Positions 36,616-46,706 of a stretch of 64,000 nucleotides of DNA are shown piece after piece (position 1 is the stretch's first letter; every line of letters starts with the position of its first letter). A program made the position numbers and the translations under genes. This stretch comes from Mauremys mutica (lineage: Eukaryota; Chordata; Testudines; Geoemydidae). The notes beneath the pieces were generated by a model. It was not told the origin of the DNA. It searched no databases and saw nothing but the letters and a program-made list of their open reading frames with translations. The stretch spans positions 17,145,105 through 17,209,104 of the forward strand of contig NC_059081.1 in assembly GCF_020497125.1 (NCBI RefSeq), written 5' to 3'.

Positions 36616-37767
36616 AGCTCTAAATTAAAAGTATAAAAATGGCAAATATTGTGGGAGGCTCACATTTGTTCTGTGATTTTTTTTTAATTTGGTGCATAAG
36701 GAAGCTGATTTGTACAATCACTAGTGGAATGTCATGTTAAACAGACTGTTGTGTGGCTGAAGGATAGGGCCAGCATCACTGTCAGTAGGCCCCAGTTTTA
36801 CCAATAAATAAACTGTTTCTTCAATCAGGGTACAACTATGTAAAACTCTCAGGAGGCAGAGGAAAGGGTTGCCTCTCGTTGACAATTTCCTATAGGCGGA
36901 TGGAAATGGTATGTTGAAGAATGAGGCTGCAAGGAAATTATAGCCCCGCAGATTGGTGTGTTCTTGAAGAACTTCTAGTGGAGACCTGTAATGGTGGGTA
37001 CTTCTACCAAGATCCTTTTCTAGTACATGAGACCCATGCACAGTCCTTGTGTTACACAAAGCCATGACATGTCAGATCTAGCCTACAGATTTTTCCCCTC
37101 TGTCTCCTTTTAATAAACAAAGAACTCATTTACAGACATTTAGTTTCAAAATTACTCACCTATGGCTCTTGCTCATGCTTTCCTGAGCGGCCAAGTAGGG
37201 TGCAGGGCGATTTGCTGCTTTCTGCTCTCTTATAGTTCTAGGGTTCAGAGCTTCAGCCAATAAAATATCCACTCAATTGTTACTATTAATCGTGATACCT
37301 TATGTCTGCACTGCACATTTCTTGCCAGAGAATCACAAAGCACATACTTTATATACAGCAGTATATACATGACCCCATATACCACACTGAGTTGGAGGGA
37401 AGTGTGTCTCACCCTGAATCACAAACACTATTACTCTTGGCATCCTACGTAATCCTTGGAACCTCCCATTACAGGCCACGCCGACCCCAATTTAGCTTGT
37501 GGGATCAGGTATGATTACAACACAAAACAATATTGCTACAAGCTTTTTTAAACCATGAAATCACATGCACTGGACTTAAAAATACCTGTGATGTAGACAC
37601 ACATTCAAAAACTAGAACCTAGCCCTTAGTTAAAAGCCATTGTACATTGTTTTCTATATACAAATGATAAAATTAGCAGAATACAGAAGAGACTAAATGG
37701 TGCTGGCACATTTCACCATAGCAGTAACATGTGAGTAACTCTTAAAAGCTAGTCTGTATAAACCAAG
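36616..37767. other. Non-coding DNA, no gene seen
   Basis: No supported feature. Confidence 0.5.
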
Positions 37768-38058
37768 GCTACATCTATTCCTGGAGCTAGCGATGTGATT
37801 CCCAGCTTGGGTAGACATAACATTAGCTCTCTTTGAGCTGAAAGGCTAATAAAATAGTAGCATAGCCACAGTAGCGCAAGCAGTGTTATGGCCTAAACAC
37901 TTGCCCAGGCCCTATGAGTATGTTCTCAGAGCAATTAGCCTATGCCGCCGCTTGCCGCTACCTATGCTACTCTGGCTACACTACTATTTTAGCACGCTAG
38001 CTCAAGCATACCTCAGCAAGCTGGGAATCACACCCTCAGCTCCAAGTGCAGATGCAGC
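37768..38058. mobile_element. MITE with long inverted ends, 291 bp
   Basis: The left end 'gctacatctattcctggagc' is followed by 'gtgattcccagcttg'. The right end reverse-complemented reads 'gctgcatctgcacttggagc' and then 'gtgtgattcccagcttg', giving arms of about 45 bp. CCAAG stands on both sides (37763-37767 and 38059-38063). A further palindrome inside ('gtagcatagccacagtagcg', 'cgctacctatgctactctgg') makes the whole unit fold back. Confidence 0.75.
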
Positions 38059-41000
38059 CCAAGGCTAACAGCTGCTGCTTCTGATACTTTGCTATCATAT
38101 AAAGTGGTCACACAGGTTAAGAGCATTGTTATTAAAAGAGCACACAATGTTGACAACACATTTTGTTCCTTGTTCCAACAATCAAGTATTGCTATTTGCA
38201 ATGGGTCAACTTGTGGCCTGACCTTATGCAGCCTTACAAGAGTGGTAAGACTCCATGTACACACATTTCCCTGTATTGTGTTCCTATATCTCAGCTATGG
38301 CTATGTGGGGGGCAAAGCAGGGGTGGCATAGCTGGTATTCCCTCCCATGGAGGTGGGAAGGTAATGAGCAACAAACAGGTGGCTCTTTGCCTCTTCCCCA
38401 TTAACAAACTGGCTAGCATAGCTGGCCTGGCATGGGTGAGAGGATGGAAAGAAAATAATCTAGTAAGGGCCAGTAGCAGGTTACTTCCCCACTGAGAACA
38501 TGGGGCAGGGGGTACCGGTTCTTTGCTTGGGCTCCTTCTGGGGCAGTGCAGCTACAGCCATGACTTAGATCAGAGGTGGCCAAACTTACTGACCCTCTGA
38601 GCAAGACACGCACAACCTGCCCTGTGGGGTGGTGCCTACTGGGGCTAGGGGATAAAGCCTGAGGGAAGCAAAGCTCACAGTAGTAATGTGGCCAGTTGCA
38701 AGATGTAGTGTGGGATAAAGTGACAAACACAACGTTCATGTGGGTTACCGCGGAAGTAGCAATTTTAAAACGATTCTGTATCCCTATTTCGTGGTTCCCA
38801 CCACAGAGAAAGGAAAACCTTTTTGGCTTTGGGTAGGAAAATAACAATGGTAGTGTGGGCAGGGCACACATAGTAAAAACAGCAATTCCATTAAAGCATG
38901 AGTATCATTTAGCAAACCACAGTAATGTGCACTGATTGCCAAAGCGTTTCACATTCCTTTCATTGATAGGCCCTCTCGTATATCAGTGTCCGTTACTGCT
39001 ACTGGAAAATACTGAAATTCCAGTACACCTGTATTGTTTAAACCACAATATTTTCTTATGTAGACAAGCCCTTTGTATCTCTCTGTGATTCCATACACAA
39101 TTTGCTCCATTTAAAAGTAAAAATATATTTTTCTGAACTTCTGGAAAAAACACCCTGGATATGAAAAGCAAGCCGGGTTCTTTCCTTGTTCCTCAGATCT
39201 ACCAGTAGTAAAGGTTCTATAGGTCAAATTATGCTGCCATTCACACCTAGGGTCTGCTACCCCTGTCCTCAGTAGGATTGCACAGGAGTAAACGAGGGCA
39301 CATTTTGGCATGCAGGGAAATATAATTGATTATGTGTGAACAGGAACATAGTTTTATCTCACAGTTACTTTGGTTCCTTAGTGATAATACACGTGTTACT
39401 AGAGTCTGAATTTCTGACTCAATATCACATGGGGAACAGGCCTAGACAAAGGAGGCAACATTTCTTCTAGCCATTTTTCGGAGTAGAACTGCATTTCGAA
39501 TTGTTTGTATTTCCATAGCAGGCCATGCACTCATTGGTTCCCTGAATTTGAAATGGAGAGTGCCTTGCCTTTATAACTTCTACCACAACCTCTATGTTAA
39601 GCTTTGGAGTTCTTGGTTCATCTCTTTGTTCTATTGGTAGTGTTTAAAAACTGTCTGTTTTTAATTATTATACATAAGGCTGAAGTAAGCTTAGAAGGGA
39701 CATGATTGAGTGAAGTTATGGTTTGGCCAATCAGCACTGTCCACCACAGTGAGGTCATTCTTAGAAGAAATATCATAGGATAGGTAGTCATCCAATCTGC
39801 TGTCCCGTGGGCTTATGGCTGACCCACCTCAACTCCCTGACTTTTAGAGGAAACACTGAGTGAGTTCCTAAGTTTCAGTGGTTCAGTAACATCTACAAGG
39901 TGCTACTAACCACAGTGTCCTAATAGAACAATTGGAAAAATATGGGAGGATCTGAAGCAGCTACCAAAAATTCAGTAAATTCAGCAGGATTGTCAGGGGT
40001 CTCTTCTCCATGAAACCAAGAGGTACTCAAGTCTAAAATGCTCAGCTTACAAGAAAAATGTTGGATACATCAATGTGTCTATTATATGTTAGTACTGGTG
40101 TATAACTAAGGTGATCTATGTGCATAATCTATCTTTACGAGATGATATATCTTAGCCATGCTGTAAGTGAAATTCACATCCAAAAGTTTTTCTAGCGATC
40201 TATCACTCTAGATGTACAATTCAGCAGTTGTACTTGGTTTCAATTCTGAGTTTCCAGAAGTATCGAATTCTCATGGATTAAGCTTTTGTTACAAAGTAGA
40301 ATTTTGCCATCTTTCACCAAACATCACAGATTTTCACACCTTTGCTTTAGAAAAAAAAATATAGCAAAACCTGGAAAATTATGGTGAGAAATTTTACTCT
40401 AATAGTTTTTCCTGCTCTGAAATTTCCCGGTAAATAACAGAATCCTAAGCAACTAAAGAAAGTAAACAAAAGTCCATTAAAAAAAATCTCAAAATTTATT
40501 CCAAGTTAATATACCATCTTCTGGGTCTCCCATTTCATCTCAGTTTATTTGTTTCTGGCTTTGAGCCTATAAGTGTATGGACTTTCTGCATGAGTCATCT
40601 GCAGGGTTTTGAACCTGGGACATTCAACACTAAAAGCATACGCCTTGCTCACTAGTGCTAAAGAAGCAACTCTATTAACTGCTAGCAGTTAAGGTAAAAT
40701 CCTCCCTCACCAAAGTTAATGGGTGTTTTGCCATTGACTTCAGATGGGTCATGCTTTCACCCTTATCCTCTAACATGGACCAGCCATTAGAAGGGGATAT
40801 GACACCCATAGTGCATTGTTTTACATAAGGTCTTTGGTGCAGGGTCTGTTTATCTATGTGCTGTACAGTACCAAGAATATTGTCAGCACTGAAATACTAA
40901 ACAGATGATAAAATAAAATAATAACTCTTGATTCTGAATAATGTTTTCCTTTTCATTATTATGAAAAGGAGTGCAACTGTCCTGCTGCAGCGTGACCGTT

Positions 41001-41887
41001 TTTTCATAGCTCTAGTCTTTTGATAAAGGAAAGGAGGATATGTTCACACATGAGGGCTTTCATGTTTGGTCTGTCAAAGACATAAAGAAGTAGTGGCTGC
41101 AGCAGCAGCAGAGTAATACATACACTACTACACAGGGGAGGGAGCATAAGCTCCAGAAAAGAGTAAGATCATATCTGCTTGCTATTATAAACATAAGACC
41201 TGATTCCACCATCCAAACTCCTATTGGAGTCGGACCAAGTTTGAGGTGCAGGATCAATACTAGCATCTACCAGCCTCTGCTTCTCCTCCTGCTCTGTGTC
41301 TTTCTTGTGTATTAACATGGTGCCAGTCATGACTCCATAGTTACAGATGAGCTGTGTTTTTCATGTAAAGCAGGGATTCAGCTCTTAGTTGTGCACAAAG
41401 ATACAACTGCATCCCCCTCAAACTTACAACTCTGAGTTCAGAATGAGTTTAGACTGTAAGCTCTTCAGGGCAGGGGCTGGCTCGCACTTTGTATTTGTAC
41501 AGTACATAGTACAATGGGGCTCTGATCTCTGATACTAATACCAGGGCCAATGGCTAATATGATATGAAGAAGAGCAGAGAATGTAAAAGTAGCAATAGAT
41601 CTCTCTTGCCTGTTTGTCTCAACACTGTCTAACCAACTTTTTCTTTTTTCCCCTTGAAGGAACAGATATAGTGTACAGAATGAAAGCCAGAGACGCCAAT
41701 CACTCCATGCGTGTAAGGGAAGTTTACAGAAAAGTCCAGAAAAACATTTGTATAGAAAGGGCTAAATTCAGTTCTTGGTTTACATTAACTGGATCAAGCC
41801 TCTTTGTTTGGGACAAATTCTCAGTTTGAAACACCTGGTAAAGAGAAAAATGACAATCCAAGTGTCAGAGTAGCTTTTGCTGTGGTA
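38059..41887. other. Non-coding DNA with repeat remnants
   Basis: A terminus 'tatgtagacaagccc' near 39057-39071 matches the ends of the GTCTACA MITE group but has no visible partner. 'cagaggtggccaaactt' at about 38572 resembles a hAT end. 41445-41560 ('gtaagctcttcagggcaggg', 'acagtacatagtacaatggg') is an L2/MIR-type tail. The 152-aa minus-strand ORF at 38413-38871 has no recognisable domain. Confidence 0.5.
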
Positions 41888-41890
41888 TTA

Positions 41891-42090
41891 GGCCTGGTCT
41901 ACACTAGGACTTTAAATCGAATTTAGCAGCGTTAATTCGAACTAACCGCTCAACCGTCCACACCAGGAAGCCATTTAATTCGAACTAGAGGGCTCTTTAG
42001 TTCGAATTCGGTACTCCACCCCGACAGGTGGAGTAACGCTAAATTCGACATGGCTAGCTCGAATTAGGCTAGGTGTGGATGCAAATCGAA
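41891..42090. repeat. Left terminal and subterminal region with TTCGA motifs
   Basis: After the inverted end, TTCGA or TCGAA occurs about eight times in 175 bases (41917, 41936, 41979, 42001, 42006, 42044, 42059, 42086). The right end has the same cluster. In other Harbinger elements the Myb-like protein binds repeated motifs at the ends, so these are candidate binding sites. Further in, 'agctatcccacagtgcacc' (42107) recurs near the right end as 'agcttcccacagtgcacc'. Confidence 0.7.
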
Positions 42091-42280
42091 CTTAGTAGCT
42101 CCGGGAGCTATCCCACAGTGCACCACTCTGTTGACGCTCTGGACAGCAGTCCGAGCTTGGATTCTCTGACCAGCCACACAGGAAATGACCCAGGAAAATT
42201 TGAATTCCTTTTCCTGTCTGGGCACTTTGAATCTGACGTCCTGGCTGGACATCGAGGCGAGCTCCGCAGCACCTGCAACG

Positions 42281-44143
42281 ATGCAGAGCTCTCCAGCAGA
42301 GGAGTCCGGCCAATCCAAGAATAGAAAGAGGTCCCCAGCATGGACAGACCGGGAAGTCCTGGATCTGATCGGTGTGTGGGGCGAGGAGTCTGTGCTGTCG
42401 GAGCTGCGCTCCAACAAGCGGAATGCAAAGACCTTCGAGAAGGTCTCCAAAGCAATGATAGAGAAAGGATACAGCCGGGATGCAATGCAGTGCCGCGTGA
42501 AAATCAAGGACCTGAGACAAGGCTACCAAAAAGTCAGAGCGGCAAACTGACGCTCCGGAGCCCAGCCCCAGACATGCCGCTTCTACGAGGCACTGCATGC
42601 CATTCTAGGTGGGTCTGCCACCACTGCCCCACCAGTGACCGTGGACTCAGTGGATGGCATAGTGAACCTGGACAGTTCCTCCTCGATGTTCGCCGATGGG
42701 GAAGATGAGGAAGGGTCTGTGGAGGACGGCGCAGGCGACAGCGAACACAATACCGCTTTCCCTGACAGCCAGGATCTCTTCATCACCCTCACAGAGATCC
42801 CCTACCAACCCTCCCCGGCCGTTAACCCGGACTCTGAATCAGGGCAAGGATCAGGCGGTAAGTGCTATAAACATGTAAACATTTACTTTTTATAAAACAG
42901 GTATAAAAAAATAGAAATACTATATATAAAATTTTCAATGAAAAACTATATGAAAAGTAGGTCCACACATATAGGGATTGAACAATAATCCTCCAGGGAC
43001 AATTCAACAAAGGTCTCATAGAGGTCCTCGAAAAGCCTCCGCAGGAGGTTCCTGGGGAGAGGTGCCTTGTTGGGTGCTCCGTGGAAGCACACTCTTCCGC
43101 GCCAGGACATCCTTATGTACATGGGAATCATCGCCTCCACAAGCATGGCCGCATATGGTCCTGGTCTCTGCAGGGCTTCCCTTAGCATCCGCTCTTTGTG
43201 ACTCCGAGGGACCCGCCTCAGGGTGATCTCGTTCATGAAATGCTGCATCTAATTAGGGCAATTAGTGTATTGTTACTGTTGTGAATGGTTGACTTTTACT
43301 TTGCATAACAATGACCCTCGCTTAACAGCCACGTGTTGTAGGCCACATAGGAAAAGCATACATTGATCTTTCCCGTGCACTGGCGGGAGTGGCTGGAAAA
43401 GGGTCAGAGTATATGATTTCCAGATTGCCTTTAGCGGGAGGGCACAGCTATCCATTAACTGATAAGCAGAATGTACTGTAAGGCTTACCAGGACTGTCTG
43501 CTAGACGGATTCAGCTGTCTCTCCCCACTTGTCCGCTCTCCTGTGCAATGCCGCAGCCAATGAGAGCGTATTCCGAAATCTCGAACTTGTCCTGGGATCT
43601 CATGAGACTTGTTGCCCTGTATGGTCTTGTTCAGAGAAACTGACTAGACTGTGTTCACTGTTCGCAAACATGTATCTGTTCAAGGAAATCAGTTACTTTT
43701 CCCATCACACAGCTTCGGCTCTTTCCCGGACTGCCCCGGCATCCCCCTCGCAGAGGCTGGCGCAGATTAGGCGGCGAAAGAAAAAGACTAGGGACGACAT
43801 GTTCGCGGAACTGATGGCCTGCTCCAGAGCCGAGGCGGCAGAGCAGAGACAGTGGAGGGAGACCCTATGTCAACAGCATCGCACACACATCGAACGGGAG
43901 GATAGGTGGCGGCAGGAAGACCAGCAGGCGACTCAAACGCTGCTTGGGCTAATGAGGGAGCAAACGGACACGCTCCGGCGCCTTGTTGATGTTCTGCAGG
44001 ACCGCAGGCAGGAGGACAGAGCCCCCCTGCAGTGTATCTGCAACCTCCCTCCCCCGCCAAGAAGTCCTGCCCCCCCCTCACCCAAAAGTACAAGACGGAG
44101 GGGCGGTAGGGGCCGTGAGAACTGTCACTGCACCACTGCATAG
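42281..44143 (+). pseudogene. Harbinger Myb/SANT-like accessory gene, two exons, one stop
   Basis: This is the DNA-binding partner of the transposase. Exon 1 is 42281-42857 and exon 2 is 43713-44143. The donor is G|GTAAGT and the acceptor is CACACAG|CT, phase 1, and the frame continues exactly across the junction. Exon 1 starts at ATG 42281 (MQSSPAEESGQSKNRKRSP); an upstream in-frame ATG at 42185 is possible. The Myb/SANT-like fold spans about residues 18-88: 'SPAWTDREVLDLIGVWGEE', then a helix with 'RNAKTFEKVSKAM', then 'QCRVKIKDLRQGYQK'. Then comes 'TCRFYEALHAILGG' and an acidic linker 'FADGEDEEGSVEDGAGD'. Exon 2 has a basic patch 'RRRKKKTRDDMFAELM', a coiled-coil-like E/R/Q-rich helix and a Pro/Arg-rich tail ending in TAG. 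Codon 90 is TGA (42548-42550), in frame, so this copy makes only the Myb domain unless the stop is read through. Confidence 0.88.
42946..43248 (-). CDS. Unidentified 100-residue antisense ORF inside the Myb-gene intron
   Basis: The ORF runs on the transposase strand from ATG at 43248 to TAG at 42946, wholly inside the 855 bp intron of the opposite-strand gene. The product is rich in Arg, Leu, Met and Glu ('RRVPRSHKERMLREALQRP', 'AMLVEAMIPMYIRMSWRG', 'PRNLLRRLFEDLYETFVELS') and looks like amphipathic helices. I do not recognise the family. The coding part is GC-rich while the intron around it is strongly AT-rich. Just before the ATG the minus strand reads 'cactaattgccctaattag', which could serve as a branch point and AG acceptor, so this may be a last exon rather than a whole gene. 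It could also be chance. Confidence 0.45.
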   Translation of the reverse strand: MQHFMNEITLRRVPRSHKERMLREALQRPGPYAAMLVEAMIPMYIRMSWRGRVCFHGAPNKAPLPRNLLRRLFEDLYETFVELSLEDYCSIPICVDLLFI

Positions 44144-44250
44144 CGCTAATGTACCACACACCTCTCACGCTATAAATTTGTAGAAGTGCTTCCCTTACAG
44201 GCTCACCCAGTCCCAAATCCAAGTTTCATCCCACCACTGTGTATTAGATT

Positions 44251-44256
44251 ATTAAA
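44251..44256 (+). terminator. Polyadenylation signal of the Myb-like gene
   Basis: ATTAAA about 110 bases after the TAG stop of exon 2, followed by a T/G-rich stretch ('gctgtttgctgtt'). Confidence 0.6.
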
Positions 44257-45045
44257 AGCTGTTTGCTGTTATTCACTGTTTCGGTCACGTCTTTCGTGTC
44301 AGAGGATTTTTTTGTGTATGGGGGGGGAGGGGATTTATAATTGCACGGTATAGCCTACATTACCAGGGTACAGACTTGGGGGCATGATCAACTGCAGGGC
44401 ACACACACACTGCAGTCAGTAGGCACCAGGGTCACTCTGTGTGGTGTATGCTGCCCCGGGTCATTCTGTGATGTGTATGCTTGTCCAGGGTCCTAGCGCC
44501 TGCCACCCCCTTAATGTTAAGGCACGCTGCCCTTACCATGCACTTCCACCGTAGCAACGAGCCTCTCCGCTGCCCTGAGCCCCAACAAGAGCCCTCATCC
44601 ACGGACAGATACTCACCCTTCCCCCACACCCCTCACCCCTTCCTACGCCCAATCCCGCAGCCCACATCCGTCATCCAAACCCCTATCCAAAGAAGGCACC
44701 ACTCGCCCCTTCCTGCAATCCCTCCCCTTCATGCACAACCACTTGCAACCGTCCCCCACCCCAGAGACCTATGTAGGAGCAGGAGGATGTCATTCCTCTA
44801 TGGAACAAGCGGTCTGTACATCAGTGCACACCGTGCCCAGCACAGTATGCGTCCATGTTTCAACACCTGAACAGAAATGCAAAGTAAAACAAAGATTTAT
44901 TAATAATGAGTGTTACAATTAATTTGCTTTAAAACGTGCTTTGGAAGTGGGGGAAACTTGGAGAACGGGGTATGTAACCGCAGATCGAAATCGACACATA
45001 CAGACACAGGCCCAGGGTCAGTTTCTCTTGAAAGCAAGTGGAGAG
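44257..45045. other. Spacer between the two convergent Harbinger genes
   Basis: Contains a G run (44321-44331), a short (AC)n, and a C-rich stretch at 44500-44870. The C-rich stretch opens a 129-residue Pro/His-rich plus-strand ORF (44481-44870). That ORF has no domain and starts with no matching gene signal, so I treat it as composition-driven. The minus-strand polyadenylation signal of the transposase lies at 44896-44901. Confidence 0.5.
44896..44901 (-). terminator. Polyadenylation signal of the transposase gene
   Basis: The reverse complement is AATAAA, about 145 bases past the transposase stop codon, followed by a T-rich run. Confidence 0.65.
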
Positions 45046-46437
45046 TCATAGGTTACCCTGCTCTCCGAGGAAACTTGCTTTCAAAGCCTCCCGGATACAC
45101 AGCGCTTCCCGCTGGGATATTCTCTCGGCACAGGTGTCTGGCTGAGCGTAAACTGCAGCCAGGCGATTTGCCTCAACCTCCCATCCGGACAAAAAGGTCT
45201 CGCCCTTGCTCTCACAGAGATTGTGTAGCACACAGCAAGCAGCAATAACTACGGGGATATTCTTTTCGCTGATGTCCGAGCGAGTCAGTAAGCTCCGCCA
45301 TCTCCCCTTGAGACGTCCGAAAGCACACTCCACCACCATTCTGCACTTGCTCAGCCGGTAGTTGAAGAGTTCCTTCTCTCTGTCCAAGGCGCCTGTATAG
45401 GGCTTCATGAGCCAGGGCATTAGCGGGTAGGCTGGGTCCCCGAGGATCACTGTAGGCATCTGCACATCCCCAACCGTTATTTTGTGGTCCGGGAAGAAAG
45501 TACCTGCCTGGAGGCGTTTAAACAGACCAGAGTTCCTGAACACACGTGCGTCATGAACCTTGCCCGCCCACCCAACGAAGATGTTGGTAAAACGTCCCCT
45601 ATGGTCTACCAGTGCTTGCAGCACCATTGAAAAGTAGCCCTTTCGGTTAATGTACTCGCTGGCCTGGTGGGCTGGTGCCAGGATAGGGATGTGAGTCCCA
45701 TCTATAGCCCCACCGCAGTTTGGGAATCCCATCGCGGCGAAGCCATCTATGATGTCCTGGATGTTTCCGAGAGTCACTACCTTTGAGAGAAGTTGCTCAA
45801 CGATTGCGTGGGCTACTTCAATCACAGCAACCCCCATGGTAGATTTGCCCACGCCAAAGTGGTTCGCTACTGACCGGTAGCTGTCTGGCGTTGCAAGTTT
45901 CCAGAGGGCTATGGCCACTCGCTTCTGCACACTCAGGGCTGCTCGCATCCGGGTGTCCTGGCGCTTCAGGGCAGGGGACAGCAAGTCACAGAGTTCAAGG
46001 AAAGTGCCCTTACGCATCCTGAAGTTTCGCAGCCACTGTGATTCATCCCAGACCTGCAGCACTATGCGGTCCCACCAGTCCGTGCTTGTTTCCCGGGCCC
46101 AGAATCGCCGTCCCACAGCATGAACTTGACCCATTGCCACCATGATCTCCACGGCGCGGCGTACCCTGCTTTGTGAGAGGTCTGCGCCACTCTGTGAATT
46201 CCTGTCCTCACCGCGCTGCCGGAGCCTCCTTGCCCAATTTCTCAGCAGCTGACTGTGGAAGAGGTGGACGATAAGGTGTGAGGAGTTGACAACGGCCATA
46301 AGTGCAGCGATGATCGCAGCGGGCTCCATGCTCGCAGTGCTGTGGCGTACGCGCTGTAACTGAGAAGAGAAGGGCGCGAACAGATTTCCCGCCGGAGCTT
46401 TCAGGGAGGGAGGGCGTGATTGACGGTTCAATGACAA
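45046..46437 (-). CDS. Harbinger DDE transposase (DDE_Tnp_4 / HARBI1-like)
   Basis: Cuts and joins the transposon ends in the nucleus, with the Myb-like partner. The 463-codon frame is open throughout and ends in TGA. Residues about 95-160 ('FWARETSTDWWDRIVLQVW', 'WLRNFRMRKGTFLELCDLL') and 165-210 ('RAALSVQKRVAIALWKLAT', 'SVANHFGVGKSTM') form the N-terminal and helix-turn-helix part. The catalytic fold has its three acidic residues: D246 in 'CGGAIDGTHIPI', D334 in 'VILGDPAYPLMPWL' and E370 in 'VVECAFGRLKGRWR'. The C-terminal 'AACCVLHNLCE' is also typical of HARBI1-like proteins. The first ATG gives MSLNRQS; the second, M37 (MEPAAIIAALMAVV), is an equally plausible start and would give 427 residues. 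No intron is needed. No stop or frameshift is seen, so the enzyme may be functional. Confidence 0.95.
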   Translation of the reverse strand: MSLNRQSRPPSLKAPAGNLFAPFSSQLQRVRHSTASMEPAAIIAALMAVVNSSHLIVHLFHSQLLRNWARRLRQRGEDRNSQSGADLSQSRVRRAVEIMVAMGQVHAVGRRFWARETSTDWWDRIVLQVWDESQWLRNFRMRKGTFLELCDLLSPALKRQDTRMRAALSVQKRVAIALWKLATPDSYRSVANHFGVGKSTMGVAVIEVAHAIVEQLLSKVVTLGNIQDIIDGFAAMGFPNCGGAIDGTHIPILAPAHQASEYINRKGYFSMVLQALVDHRGRFTNIFVGWAGKVHDARVFRNSGLFKRLQAGTFFPDHKITVGDVQMPTVILGDPAYPLMPWLMKPYTGALDREKELFNYRLSKCRMVVECAFGRLKGRWRSLLTRSDISEKNIPVVIAACCVLHNLCESKGETFLSGWEVEANRLAAVYAQPDTCAERISQREALCIREALKASFLGEQGNL

Positions 46438-46596
46438 CAGTTACCCAAAAGCACCCTCGACACATTTTTCCCCCAGGAGGCATTGGGAGCTCTACCCAGC
46501 ATTCCAATGGGCAGCGGGGACTGCGGGAACTGTGGGATAGCTTCCCACAGTGCACCGCTTCCAAAGTCGACGCCAGCCCCGTTACTGTGGACTCAG

Positions 46597-46706
46597 AAAT
46601 TCGAATTAGTGTATTTACTGTGGATACACAAATTCGACTTCATAAGGTCGAATCCACAAATTCGACTTAAGTAGATTCGAAATAGTCTTGTAGTGTAGAC
46701 AAGGCC
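46597..46706. repeat. Right terminal and subterminal region with TTCGA motifs
   Basis: Five TTCGA/TCGAA motifs in about 85 bases (46600, 46633, 46648, 46661, 46676) precede the inverted end at 46691-46706. The transposase start lies about 160-270 bases inward, so this region probably also carries its promoter, though no clear TATA box is seen. Confidence 0.7.

Larger units (their letters stand above)
41891..46706. mobile_element. Near-complete PIF/Harbinger DNA transposon, 4816 bp
   Basis: The left end GGCCTGGTCTACACTA matches the reverse complement of the right end GGCCTTGTCTACACTA in 15 of 16 bases. TTA flanks both sides (41888-41890 and 46707-46709), the target duplication of PIF/Harbinger. 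The interior is CpG-rich compared with the surroundings. It holds a Myb/SANT-like gene on the plus strand and a DDE transposase on the minus strand. The two converge and each has its own polyadenylation signal between them. The element is young or well preserved: the transposase frame is open from end to end, the ends agree, and the partner gene has a single stop. Confidence 0.93.

Noticed and set aside
38413..38871. 152-residue minus-strand frame.
   Set aside because: No domain, and overlapping open frames on the other strand; it includes a hAT-like terminus near 38572.
42092..42598. 168- and 147-residue minus-strand frames opposite the Myb-like gene.
   Set aside because: They are shadows of exon 1 on the opposite strand; the plus-strand frame has the Myb fold and a splice donor.
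44481..44870. 129-residue Pro/His-rich plus-strand frame between the two Harbinger genes.
   Set aside because: It comes after the polyadenylation signal of the Myb-like gene, has no domain, and follows the C-rich composition.
41891..46706. That the Harbinger transposase is a domesticated host gene such as HARBI1.
   Set aside because: It sits between intact inverted ends and a target duplication with its Myb-like partner, so it is a transposon copy and not a domesticated gene.
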